Shown: positions 38,926-47,135 of the stretch, in pieces
Position numbering within the stretch: the stretch's first letter is position 1
How the letters are laid out: each line of letters begins with the position of its first letter
Source of the DNA: an uncultured Marinomonas sp.
GTDB lineage: Bacteria; Pseudomonadota; Gammaproteobacteria; Pseudomonadales; Marinomonadaceae
Length of the DNA stretch: 64,000 nucleotides
Direction of reading: 5' to 3'
Assembly: GCA_947493575.1 (NCBI GenBank)
Contig: CANLRQ010000015.1
Span: 22,054-86,053 of the forward strand
Made by a program: the position numbers and the translations under genes
Notes under the pieces: generated by a model
Databases searched by the model: none
What the model saw: only the letters and a program-made list of their open reading frames with translations
What the model was told of the DNA's origin: nothing

Positions 38926-39366
38926 GTGAAAAAGTCTGCTCGAATGCAAATTTTAGTTAATTTGGCAAAGGAAAAAGAAAACGATGTTGCTAAGCGGCTA
39001 GCTGCTCAACAAAATCAGCTTCAAGCAGAAAAAGATAAATTAAAGCAACTTGAGGAATATTCTGAGCAATATGATTCTGAGCGAAATTTAATAGGTCTTA
39101 ATTCTTTTTTATCTACGAATTATCAACACTTTGTGGATAGGTTAGGACAAGCTATTGCTCAACAGAAACAGCAAGTTGTACGTGTCGAACAACAAGCAAA
39201 CATGGTTAAGAGCCAATGGTTAAACGCAAGAGGAAAGACAGAAAGCATGGATTGGCTACAGAAAAAGCATGTAAAAGAAGAAGATCGAATTGAGCAGAAA
39301 AAAGAACAGTCTCAAAGTGATGAGTTTGCAATGCGTCAATTTTTATCAGCGAAAAGCTCTTTATAA
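38926..39366 (+). CDS. fliJ: Flagellar export chaperone FliJ
   Basis: A coiled-coil protein that works at the centre of the FliI ring and escorts chaperones. The 146 aa are nearly all charged helix: LAKEKENDVAKRLAAQQNQLQAEKDKLKQL, then QYDSERNLIGLNSFLSTNYQHFVDRLGQAI and a MDWLQKKHVKEEDRIEQK tail. The GTG start (38926) has AAGGTG at 38915-38920. It is the last normally placed gene before the three-gene insert that separates it from fliK. Confidence 0.92.
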   Translation: MKKSARMQILVNLAKEKENDVAKRLAAQQNQLQAEKDKLKQLEEYSEQYDSERNLIGLNSFLSTNYQHFVDRLGQAIAQQKQQVVRVEQQANMVKSQWLNARGKTESMDWLQKKHVKEEDRIEQKKEQSQSDEFAMRQFLSAKSSL

Positions 39367-39383
39367 TTTATAGGACGATATTC

Positions 39384-41324
39384 ATGTCAGTAAGCAGAGC
39401 GCTAGAAAAAGAATTGATTTTGCTTCTAGATGGCTTGGAGAACTGTGTTGTATGTTGTGAATCATCCCCTCAAAAAAATGCATCAAAGTTAAATTTTTAT
39501 ATTTTAGAAATTTACTCTAAGTTAGAAAGTAATACTTTTCCTAAGTCTATAATATTAGATTTTTTAAAAGAGAATAAAAAAACGCTTGTTAGTGTTTTTT
39601 CAAACTTTTTTCTTTTAGGTGAAAAGGTTGGATTTTTAATTTTTGAAATGGTGGATATATTAAAACAGATTATTCTTTCAGGTTTTTTTAATGATATTAA
39701 CTATCTTTATAAAATTGACCTTCAAACTTCTTATGTTGATAGTTTAAGATCTACCCTTCTTTCTCTAAATAATGAAAACTTTTTAGATGCTCCTGCCTCT
39801 ATATATAATGGAGTAGCACACGAAGCTTCAATAGATGCTGTTACTTCTATAGTTTTGTCTTTATCTAGTGATTTAGATATTTCTAATTTCCATATTGATG
39901 TTGATGATAAAATACATAGAGGAGAGTGTGAGTATGTATTTTTTTCTGTTGATGTTGAAACCCATTGTTCGATATCCTGGTTGAATAAAAAATATTCGTA
40001 TTTAAATTGGAGCTCTTCTGCTAATAAGATTGATATATCTAATCTACTATATAGCGAGTTTTTAGATTTTGTGTCTATTTATGACGACTTCTATAAAAAA
40101 AGTTCAACTCTTGTAAGTATATACAATGATTCTTTATTGGAAAAAGATAAATCTCTAAAAAAACACTTTTCTTTTCCTCTTTTAGGGTTTTGTCAAGATC
40201 TCTTAACGGTATCTAGTGATCAAAAAATAAGTGAAATATTTATCCCTTCTTTCTTTAGAAACAGATTGAAACTTTTTTTAGAAAAGCTTTATATTGAGAA
40301 TATTGAGAAGAGATATGTTTCTTTAATTCGCCTTAGTGGTGAAAGTTTTCTTTGTTTTTTTAATAAGATAAATCATTATAACGAAATTGGGCATGACTGC
40401 TTTATACCGTTTTCTGACTTTAATAAATCCTTGAAAAAAACCCCTTTAGAAAAAGATTTTTTATTTTATGATGTTTTTGTTATAAGAGTTGGATGTTCAG
40501 AATACATAATCCCTAAATATCAAGTTCAGAATATTGCTCTTCTTGATGATGAGTTTCTATATGAAAACGATAGAATATATTCTTATAAAGATCACTCTAC
40601 AGTCATTGCGTTTGAAAAAATTGAATGGCTTATTTCTAGTTATGCGAGTTATCGAGATAGCTCTCATGATAGAGTGTCTGATGGAAGGAAAGTAATCTTT
40701 ATTGAGCAAGCAGGTTTGGTTTTTGGAGTTATATGTGACTTTCTTATCGAGAGTACAATTGCAAGAAAAGTGCCTTTTGCAGTAGATGTTCCTTCTTTAG
40801 CGGCTTTTTGGAAAACTAAAGAAGGTGAATTAATAGGGGAGTTTACACCGTTTATAGCAGAAAAAATGCATGTTAAGAAAGGAAATAGCCATATTCAGGC
40901 TCGTGATGTTGCTTCGTATCATGTTTCATTTTTCGGCATCTCTAATAATATTTTAATTGCGATAGAAAAAAGCATAAAATGTACAATTGAGAGTGTGTCT
41001 CAAAACAGTCTCTATAAGTTAACATCAAATGGTGGCAAGAATAGTAAATTCTACCTAGAGTTTAAAGGTGGTCTTTTCTCTGTACTTAATTTAAATGACG
41101 ATTTTAATTCTAAAAATATTGAAAGAGGTCACTTCGTGTTTTTTAATTACCCTAACCATTCTTTTGCACTGTATTTTTCTTCAATCCATTATAACGAAAG
41201 TTATGTGAACTCTGACATTGACAGAAATGTTGTAGGCTTATGGCATGATGTTTTTTTTGCAGCGGCAAAGAGCCAAGATGGAAAGGAATTGAATGTTTTA
41301 TTGGAATCGAATTTTATTAATTAA
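39384..41324 (+). CDS. Unrecognised 646 aa protein with two degenerate CheW-like domains
   Basis: No named family recognised. Two C-terminal regions follow the CheW fold order. Residues 364-470 run from DVFVIRVGCSEYIIPKYQVQ through YSYKDHSTVIAFEKI to KVIFIEQAGLVFGVICDFLI. Residues 517-605 run from VSFFGISNNILIAIEKSIK through FKGGLFSVLNLND to HFVFFNYPNHSFALYFSSI. The N-terminal part (1-360) is helical to about 135 and then mixed; no Hpt histidine motif or CheA ATP-binding boxes were found. Composition is very AT-rich (15 G+C in the 60 bases at 39601-39660). It begins 17 bases after fliJ. A CheW-like adaptor role is inferred. Confidence 0.8.
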   Translation: MSVSRALEKELILLLDGLENCVVCCESSPQKNASKLNFYILEIYSKLESNTFPKSIILDFLKENKKTLVSVFSNFFLLGEKVGFLIFEMVDILKQIILSGFFNDINYLYKIDLQTSYVDSLRSTLLSLNNENFLDAPASIYNGVAHEASIDAVTSIVLSLSSDLDISNFHIDVDDKIHRGECEYVFFSVDVETHCSISWLNKKYSYLNWSSSANKIDISNLLYSEFLDFVSIYDDFYKKSSTLVSIYNDSLLEKDKSLKKHFSFPLLGFCQDLLTVSSDQKISEIFIPSFFRNRLKLFLEKLYIENIEKRYVSLIRLSGESFLCFFNKINHYNEIGHDCFIPFSDFNKSLKKTPLEKDFLFYDVFVIRVGCSEYIIPKYQVQNIALLDDEFLYENDRIYSYKDHSTVIAFEKIEWLISSYASYRDSSHDRVSDGRKVIFIEQAGLVFGVICDFLIESTIARKVPFAVDVPSLAAFWKTKEGELIGEFTPFIAEKMHVKKGNSHIQARDVASYHVSFFGISNNILIAIEKSIKCTIESVSQNSLYKLTSNGGKNSKFYLEFKGGLFSVLNLNDDFNSKNIERGHFVFFNYPNHSFALYFSSIHYNESYVNSDIDRNVVGLWHDVFFAAAKSQDGKELNVLLESNFIN

Positions 41325-41342
41325 TTTAAAAGAAAATAGCTT

Positions 41343-43244
41343 ATGAATAATAAGATTAACCTTATAAATGTATATGTTAAATTATGCATTTTTTTATTTT
41401 TATTTACAGGGATTTTTCTTTTCCTTCTTTCTGGTTTTTTTAATAATGCTGTTGATTTGTATGAGAAAGACATTGTAAAAAAAGAAAATATTGTTAAAGA
41501 CGGGTTTTTGCTTGTTGGTTTGTATAAAAATATTTTTCTATACTTTAATAACGATGATGTAAGTGAAAGTTTTATTTTAGATGAAGTTGATAAAGTAGAT
41601 AAATCGCTATTTTATTTTTTTGATGCTGAAGGGAATAAGGAGTTTTCTTCTTTTCCTTTAAAAGAAATGATTGTTTCGAAAAATCATGAAGTATTTGACT
41701 TACTTTCAAATGATATTGAAAAGTTAGAAGAGCTCTCAAAAAATAATGATACTAGTAAGGTTTTTTTATACTTTAATGAATTGGTTTTTTCATTCCTGTT
41801 TTTGTTTTTTTTATTTTTGGTTTTATCTTTTTATAACTTTAGGCGTAATTTAAAGTCTGATGTGTCTTTGATTAAAGCAAGTGTTAAGAAAATTATTTCT
41901 TGGGACCTTGATTTTGATATAAATAATTTTAACTATTTTGAATTTGATGAGATTAATGATCTTTTATTGTTCTTAAATGAAAATCAGCTGACTCCTGCCA
42001 AAGATATGAAGTTAAAATTCAATCAAGTTCATGCTTATTTTTTAGAATCTAGTAAAGCAGCTTTAGTACTTGATGAAAACCATAAAATTATAGACGCAAA
42101 TAGAGCATTTATGTCGTTATGGAGTGAGTCTAGAGAGGAAGTCTCAACTTTGCTAGACATTGACTCCGATAATATTGACGATGTGATTGGTGAATACATT
42201 AGTGAGGTGCATTTTATATCTTTGGCTGAAACAGATCATAAAGTCCTCTTAGAAAGTGGTGTTTATTCATTAGATCACTCTGAAATTACTAAAAATGGTT
42301 CTTTGCTGGGCTACATAGTTGGCTTTGATTTTATATCTGAAAAAATAGAGCTTGATGTTATCTATAAATCGATACATTTAATGAAGTCTGGAGTATGGAA
42401 TATTCCAGTTAGGGTAAAAAGAGATCAATCGTCATTATCAAAAATGAGCCAAGGGTTGGAAGAAATAAGGCTTCAGCTGCTTAGTTCAAGCAGTAATTCA
42501 GGGCACCTTACAAGCGACTCTGATTTGTTAGATATCAGTGAGTATGATGAACTGGACGAGCTAGATGGGTTTGAAGACCTAGCTGAAGACTCTGCTGAAG
42601 CAGATCTTGATGTTGAGGTTAGTATTAATAATGATTCGTTGGAGGAGGATCATGCTGGTTCTCTAAGTGTTGTCTACGAACCAATTGAAAACACGGAAGC
42701 ATACTTAGAGTGGCAAAATCGATTGAAACTAATTTTAACTAAAGTTTCTAATGAGTTGATCGATAATATAGAGTCTAGTGTGCTTTTGGGCTATGAGAAC
42801 ATGGTGCAAAAATTACATATAGTACATAAAGATATGCAAGCGAGCTCAAGAGCATTAAATGACTCAACTCGATACTTAAATGAGGTAAGGGCTGTAATAT
42901 TAAAAGCACTTATTCTTGAGCAGTCTAAAGGAGAGCTTGATAGATCTTCTTTAGCCAAAGATATCAATCATGATGTTGATACAGTGATTGTTTTGCTGAA
43001 TGAGTTGTCAGAAGACGAAGAAAAGACCATTGATGTATTTAGAGCTGAAGTTGATGTTGCTGAGTTAAGAAAAAGTAAAGCGCATTCTTGCTTAAATGAT
43101 TTTGAATTTAAGTTGATTGAGTCTTTCATGGATTTATCTGAAGAGATTGTGAAGCCTATTTTTATTCAGCAAGATAAGTCTAATGATTCCAAGAGTAATG
43201 ACGATATCTTAGGCTCTAGTTCAAATGAAAACCAAGGCTTTTAA
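41343..43244 (+). CDS. Unrecognised membrane-anchored PAS protein, 633 aa
   Basis: Topology is receptor-like: TM1 at about 13-33, a periplasmic loop of about 110 residues, and TM2 at about 146-166 followed by a basic FRRNLK. A cytoplasmic PAS domain at about 230-335 has ALVLDENHKIIDANRAFMSLW. Then come an acidic stretch (about 420-455) and a long helical region (about 465-600). There is no histidine kinase, GGDEF/EAL or chemoreceptor hairpin, so its output must be through partners. Very AT-rich: 11 G+C in the 60 bases at 41761-41820, though that sample covers TM2. It lies 18 bases after the CheW-like gene and 227 bases before the next. Function is unknown. Confidence 0.8.
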   Translation: MNNKINLINVYVKLCIFLFLFTGIFLFLLSGFFNNAVDLYEKDIVKKENIVKDGFLLVGLYKNIFLYFNNDDVSESFILDEVDKVDKSLFYFFDAEGNKEFSSFPLKEMIVSKNHEVFDLLSNDIEKLEELSKNNDTSKVFLYFNELVFSFLFLFFLFLVLSFYNFRRNLKSDVSLIKASVKKIISWDLDFDINNFNYFEFDEINDLLLFLNENQLTPAKDMKLKFNQVHAYFLESSKAALVLDENHKIIDANRAFMSLWSESREEVSTLLDIDSDNIDDVIGEYISEVHFISLAETDHKVLLESGVYSLDHSEITKNGSLLGYIVGFDFISEKIELDVIYKSIHLMKSGVWNIPVRVKRDQSSLSKMSQGLEEIRLQLLSSSSNSGHLTSDSDLLDISEYDELDELDGFEDLAEDSAEADLDVEVSINNDSLEEDHAGSLSVVYEPIENTEAYLEWQNRLKLILTKVSNELIDNIESSVLLGYENMVQKLHIVHKDMQASSRALNDSTRYLNEVRAVILKALILEQSKGELDRSSLAKDINHDVDTVIVLLNELSEDEEKTIDVFRAEVDVAELRKSKAHSCLNDFEFKLIESFMDLSEEIVKPIFIQQDKSNDSKSNDDILGSSSNENQGF

Positions 43245-43471
43245 GTGGTTGTTTATCGCTTCAAAGTTATATTTTTAAAGATGTTACAATTTTTGACAAT
43301 GTAGTTTTAATGATTAGCTTATAGTGAAGGTGTATTGCTAGTGAAGTGTTAGGTACTTTTACATATAAATGTATAGATATTGAAAATACAATGGTGTGTC
43401 CAATGTCTTGTGTTTAGTATTCGGAAAAGTATTAGACGTATTTAATTTGATATTTGATTTTTTGTGGCCAG

Positions 43472-44491
43472 ATGACACATTTCAATGCTAAAGCACTCAT
43501 TATAGGTAGTGAACTATCCAGTCTGAATATGATGGAAGCCTTTCTGAAAGAGAGAGGTTATGATGTCACTTTGTCTAAAAACTTTAAATTACTCTCATTT
43601 ATAGATGAGCAAAATATAAAGTTCATTTGTATTAGCATTGATTTTGATGATAAAGAATTTGTAGCTTCTGCTCAAAATGCATACTCAACATTCTTGAGTC
43701 TTAACATCCCTATTTTATTTATATCAACTTCTATTAACTCTTGTCGTGTTGCTAAGCTGTTAGCAGAAGATAAGCAAGTAAAGGAGATTATGTCTTCTCT
43801 ACCCTCCCTATCTTTATTGGAGCTACCAGATATTGCTTTGTTAAATCAGCCTTGTCTCTATGGCTCGTTAAGATTTTTGAAATTGTGTAATTTGCTTGAT
43901 GATCGAGATTATGGAAAGGGGAACTGCTCAGAAGTAGAGTATGGGTGTTCTATGATCTCACGAAAAAATATAAACTTTTGTTCTACAGAGAATTCACAAA
44001 ATTTAGATTTTGAGCTTGCATGTTTCTTAAATGCAGAGTCTTTGAAGTCTATCGACCCTCTACCATATTTTTTGCAAGTTTTGCTTGGTATATCAAGTCT
44101 AGGTCGCTATTCCAATCAGTTATTTATGATTTTATCTGAGTTGTTCTCAAATGCATTAGAGCATGGGGTTTTGGATCTAAAATCTGATTTAAAAAATACA
44201 CCTGAGGGTTTCTCTGAGTATTTTATCGAGAGAAGTGAGCGTTTAGATAAAATAAGTAGTGGCTATGTAGAAGTAATCATTAATGTACAGCATGGTGCTC
44301 AAGGAGGTACTGTTACTCTTACTGTTGAGGATAGTGGTAAAGGATACCAAGAAAACCTAATATCTCAGAAAGTTAACGAAGAGAATATCCCTTATAACAG
44401 GGGGTTGTACTTAGTTAAACAGCTATGCAAGGAAATGAAAGTTTCTCCAAAAGGAAATAAAACAGAAGTTATTTTCCAATGGTCTGAATAA
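43472..44491 (+). CDS. Pseudo-receiver fused to RsbW/HsbR-type HATPase domain
   Basis: Residues about 1-130 have the receiver strand order (KALIIGSELSSLNMMEAFLKERGYDV, FICISIDF, IPILFISTS) but the acid pair is replaced by SE and the conserved lysine by Q (LLNQPCLYGSL). The C-terminal part is an anti-sigma-factor-type serine kinase domain: N-box SELFSNALEHGVL, the KNTPEGFSEYFIERSERLDKI insert typical of HsbR-like proteins, G1 VEDSGKGY and G2 NRGLYLVKQLCKEM. The PP2C phosphatase domain of HsbR is missing. ATG 43472 is chosen over an in-frame TTG at 43454. fliK follows from its own promoter. A role in sigma or anti-sigma control is inferred. Confidence 0.8.
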   Translation: MTHFNAKALIIGSELSSLNMMEAFLKERGYDVTLSKNFKLLSFIDEQNIKFICISIDFDDKEFVASAQNAYSTFLSLNIPILFISTSINSCRVAKLLAEDKQVKEIMSSLPSLSLLELPDIALLNQPCLYGSLRFLKLCNLLDDRDYGKGNCSEVEYGCSMISRKNINFCSTENSQNLDFELACFLNAESLKSIDPLPYFLQVLLGISSLGRYSNQLFMILSELFSNALEHGVLDLKSDLKNTPEGFSEYFIERSERLDKISSGYVEVIINVQHGAQGGTVTLTVEDSGKGYQENLISQKVNEENIPYNRGLYLVKQLCKEMKVSPKGNKTEVIFQWSE

Positions 44492-44515
44492 CTCTAAAAT
44501 CATACTGCTTCAAAT

Positions 44516-44531
44516 TGGCCTTAATTTTGCT
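44516..44531 (+). promoter_or_regulatory. Candidate sigma54 promoter of fliK
   Basis: TGGCCTTAATTTTGCT fits the RpoN consensus TGGCACGNNNNTTGCW at both invariant dinucleotides and the TTGC block, with mismatches only at the ACG. The predicted transcription start is near 44541, about 22 bases before the fliK ATG. FleR would be its activator. Confidence 0.55.
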
Positions 44532-44563
44532 TTATTGGTTGAATAGGTTTAGGAGAGGTGGCT

Positions 44564-46498
44564 ATGCAGGTTCAATTGGATTCAACTACTTTATTATCAT
44601 CTAATAAAAGTTCAGCTCAAGTTTTTAGAGACTCTAGACACGTTTCTTCCAAAGAAAGGCCCAGTTTTGCTGAAGTTTTAGAAAGATCTACAAATCAAGT
44701 AAGTGAAAGAGAGGTATCCGATCATAACGCTGATGAAAGCGTTAGTTCTGTAAAGAGTGCTTCTGAAAACTCCCCTGAAACACCTCTTAAAAGTACTTCG
44801 TCGCCTACTGAGCGCAGTTTGGGAGAAGATAAACAAGAGAGCAATTTAAGTGATGCCGATTCAAGTCTTGTAGACAACGGTGATGTAAAAGAAATTAAAG
44901 AACAAGCCTCCGATTTAAAAAGTACTGATGAAAGTGTTAAATCTACATCACTACATACAGACGGCAAGAGTTTGCCTAAGGATGAGGCAAGTTTAGGTCT
45001 TGATCAAAAAGAAAAGTCTGCCATAACGGATGTTTCTTCCATTGAAGTGCCTTTTGAACAGGTTGTTTTAAATGAAGGGGATCTTGTTAAACCGCAAAAG
45101 GTTATTGATCCTGCAACTTCTGGCTCAGATAGTGATGTTGTATTAGATACAGATAATAGCTCTGATATTGAAGTCACTCCAATTCTAGAGGGTGTTCCTC
45201 AGTTAAAAGCGTCTGAATATAGTGATGAAGTAGATGAAGTAGATGAAGTAGATGAAGTAGATGAAGTAGATGTTGTACATTTAACTCTCTCTGGGGATGA
45301 TAATGCTTCTGCTACCGTGGAAGAAAATGGGCCTACTCAAAAGCCTAAATCTATAGATAATTTAGATGAGAGTGATATAAATCTTAATGCAGTTACTCCT
45401 CCTGAAACTACCTTGGATGAAAAGCTTGAAAGTCTCTCTTTGACTTTAACTGAAAATACTATAAACCCTACTGATGAAAACGTTGAGTTTAAAGGGGAGG
45501 GTGTTGATGTTGAAATGCTTGAGACGGATTTGCTTCAAATTAAAAATTCTATTAAAAGTGAGGATGTGGAGGTCGATGCAAATTCTCGAACCGAATCAAT
45601 GGATGTTAATTTAGCGTGGATACTTGGTGAAATGAAAAAGCAAGATTCATCTGGTTTAAAGCAAAGTGCTAATTTAATTGGTGAAGGGGGTGACGCTCCT
45701 TTAGTTTTAAACCCACAAAATACATTGTTCACGAAATTAAGTGCAACCTTCAATTCCTCTTCAAAGTTAGATGGTTCAATTAATGAAGGAGCGTTATCTT
45801 TATCTCCGGACCTAGTTCTTGATACTAAACTAAAAGGTGGCTCTAAAGAGCCATTACCTGAGTTATCTTTGTCTACTGATTTATCTTTAGATGAATCGCT
45901 TTCAATTGAGCCTGCAGATCTTTTGAAAAATTCTAAATTGTTTGATTCCCATATAGAGAGTCTCGCAAATACTGATACAAAATCAGTTACTCCTTTAACA
46001 AGCGCATTAGGAGTGATGACTGGACCTTCCTTATCTTTAGCGTCTCAAGGAGGGCAGCTATCTAATCAATCTTCTTTAACTATGACAGTTCCACCTAATG
46101 ATCCTAATTGGGCTCAAGAAATGGGCGAAAAAGTAAGATGGATTATGAGGGAGGGTGTTCAAACGGCAGAAATACATTTGGATCCACCTGAACTGGGTAG
46201 TTTGGCTGTTAAGGTATCTTTAGATGGTGATGTTGCAAGTGTTAGTTTTAGTGCCGCAACGCCTCAAGTAAGAGACTTATTGGAAAGTCAATTGCAAAGA
46301 CTCAGGGAGCAATTGGCTCAGCAAGGGGTAGAATTAACAAGTGTTGATGTTAATGTTTCTCAACAGAAGCAAGATCAAGGAACGGATTCTAGTGGAGGTC
46401 AAGGGGGGGGGAATGACCCTCTAGTTGGTGAGGAAGACGCACTTATTGAAGAAAATACTTCTTATGTGAGTGCATCGGGTGTTGATTATTATGCTTAA
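44564..46498 (+). CDS. fliK: Flagellar hook-length control protein FliK
   Basis: Secreted ruler that fixes hook length and switches export specificity through FlhB. Only the C-terminal domain is conserved: EMGEKVRWIMREGVQTAEI, LDPPELGSLAVKVSLDGDV and SAATPQVRDLLESQLQRL (about residues 510-600). The long N-terminal 500 residues are Ser, Asp and Glu rich, low-complexity and probably unfolded. They include five exact GATGAAGTA repeats (45224-45268) coding Asp-Glu-Val. ATG 44564 with AGGAG at 44551-44555 is preferred to GTG 44558. At 644 aa it is long for FliK. Confidence 0.93.
   Translation: MQVQLDSTTLLSSNKSSAQVFRDSRHVSSKERPSFAEVLERSTNQVSEREVSDHNADESVSSVKSASENSPETPLKSTSSPTERSLGEDKQESNLSDADSSLVDNGDVKEIKEQASDLKSTDESVKSTSLHTDGKSLPKDEASLGLDQKEKSAITDVSSIEVPFEQVVLNEGDLVKPQKVIDPATSGSDSDVVLDTDNSSDIEVTPILEGVPQLKASEYSDEVDEVDEVDEVDEVDVVHLTLSGDDNASATVEENGPTQKPKSIDNLDESDINLNAVTPPETTLDEKLESLSLTLTENTINPTDENVEFKGEGVDVEMLETDLLQIKNSIKSEDVEVDANSRTESMDVNLAWILGEMKKQDSSGLKQSANLIGEGGDAPLVLNPQNTLFTKLSATFNSSSKLDGSINEGALSLSPDLVLDTKLKGGSKEPLPELSLSTDLSLDESLSIEPADLLKNSKLFDSHIESLANTDTKSVTPLTSALGVMTGPSLSLASQGGQLSNQSSLTMTVPPNDPNWAQEMGEKVRWIMREGVQTAEIHLDPPELGSLAVKVSLDGDVASVSFSAATPQVRDLLESQLQRLREQLAQQGVELTSVDVNVSQQKQDQGTDSSGGQGGGNDPLVGEEDALIEENTSYVSASGVDYYA
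45224..45268 (+). repeat. Five tandem copies of GATGAAGTA in fliK
   Basis: Five exact 9-base units encode (Asp-Glu-Val)5 in the disordered part of FliK. The unit length is a multiple of three, so gain or loss of copies would change linker length without a frameshift. Confidence 0.95.
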
Positions 46499-46611
46499 AC
46501 GCGTTCTTTTAATCTAAAGTGTCACTATGGATGGCTTGCAAGCAGTATTTCGAATAGAATTTAAGGTAATATATTTCACTTAACCTTATGAAAAGCTTAT
46601 GAGAGTACAAA

Positions 46612-47130
46612 ATGGCTGAAGATGATTTGGATGTTGGCGAAGAAGGCGGTAAAAAAGGCGGCAAAAAGAAGTTAATCATCATAATTGCAGTGCTTCTTTT
46701 GGTTCTTGGTGGCGGCGGTGCTGCGGCGTTCTTTTTATTGGGTGGTGAGGAAGAAACTGCGGAGAGTGCTGAAGAGGGAGGTGATGCCGGAGAAGAGGTG
46801 GTAACCACTGGACCTGCAATATACTTGGAATTAGATCCCGCTTTTGTTATCGATTTTGTAGTCGCAAATAAACAACGTTACCTACAATTGAACTTAACTG
46901 TTAAATCTCGTGATCAAGCTCAAATTGATGCTATAAAAATTCACATGCCCCTTATTCGAAATAGCTTAGTGTTGCTCTTTGCGAATCAAAGTTTTGATGA
47001 TTTACAAACTTTAGAAGGGAAGATGGCATTAAAAACTGCTTCGATTGAATCGATCAATAATATCTTGACTCAGGAAACTGGAGCAGGTGGTATGGAAGAT
47101 GTATTGTTCACTAACTTTGTAATGCAGTAA
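46612..47130 (+). CDS. fliL: Flagellar basal body-associated protein FliL
   Basis: Single-pass inner-membrane protein around the stator units that supports motor torque. A Lys/Gly-rich cytoplasmic N-terminus precedes TM residues about 20-44 (LIIIIAVLLLVLGGGGAAAFFLL), an acidic linker, and the periplasmic domain with YLELDPAFVIDFVVANKQRYLQL and MPLIRNSLVLLFANQSF. It ends in VLFTNFVMQ, as in Pseudomonas FliL. The 113-base gap before it holds small inverted repeats but no promoter I could support. Length is 172 aa. Confidence 0.95.
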   Translation: MAEDDLDVGEEGGKKGGKKKLIIIIAVLLLVLGGGGAAAFFLLGGEEETAESAEEGGDAGEEVVTTGPAIYLELDPAFVIDFVVANKQRYLQLNLTVKSRDQAQIDAIKIHMPLIRNSLVLLFANQSFDDLQTLEGKMALKTASIESINNILTQETGAGGMEDVLFTNFVMQ

Positions 47131-47135
47131 AACTT

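Noticed and set aside
43293..43325. Sigma70 promoter before the pseudo-receiver/HATPase gene
   Set aside because: TTGACA at 43293-43298 is perfect, but the best -10 (TATAGT at 43320-43325) is 21 bases away and the closer TAGCTT is poor.
44722..44967. Ser/Leu-rich minus-strand frame inside fliK
   Set aside because: It is the reverse frame of the Asp/Ser/Glu-rich FliK linker and has no independent support.
46534..46566. Regulatory hairpins before fliL
   Set aside because: GCTTGCAAGC and a TAAGGT/ACCTTA pair are present but short, without U-run or promoter context.
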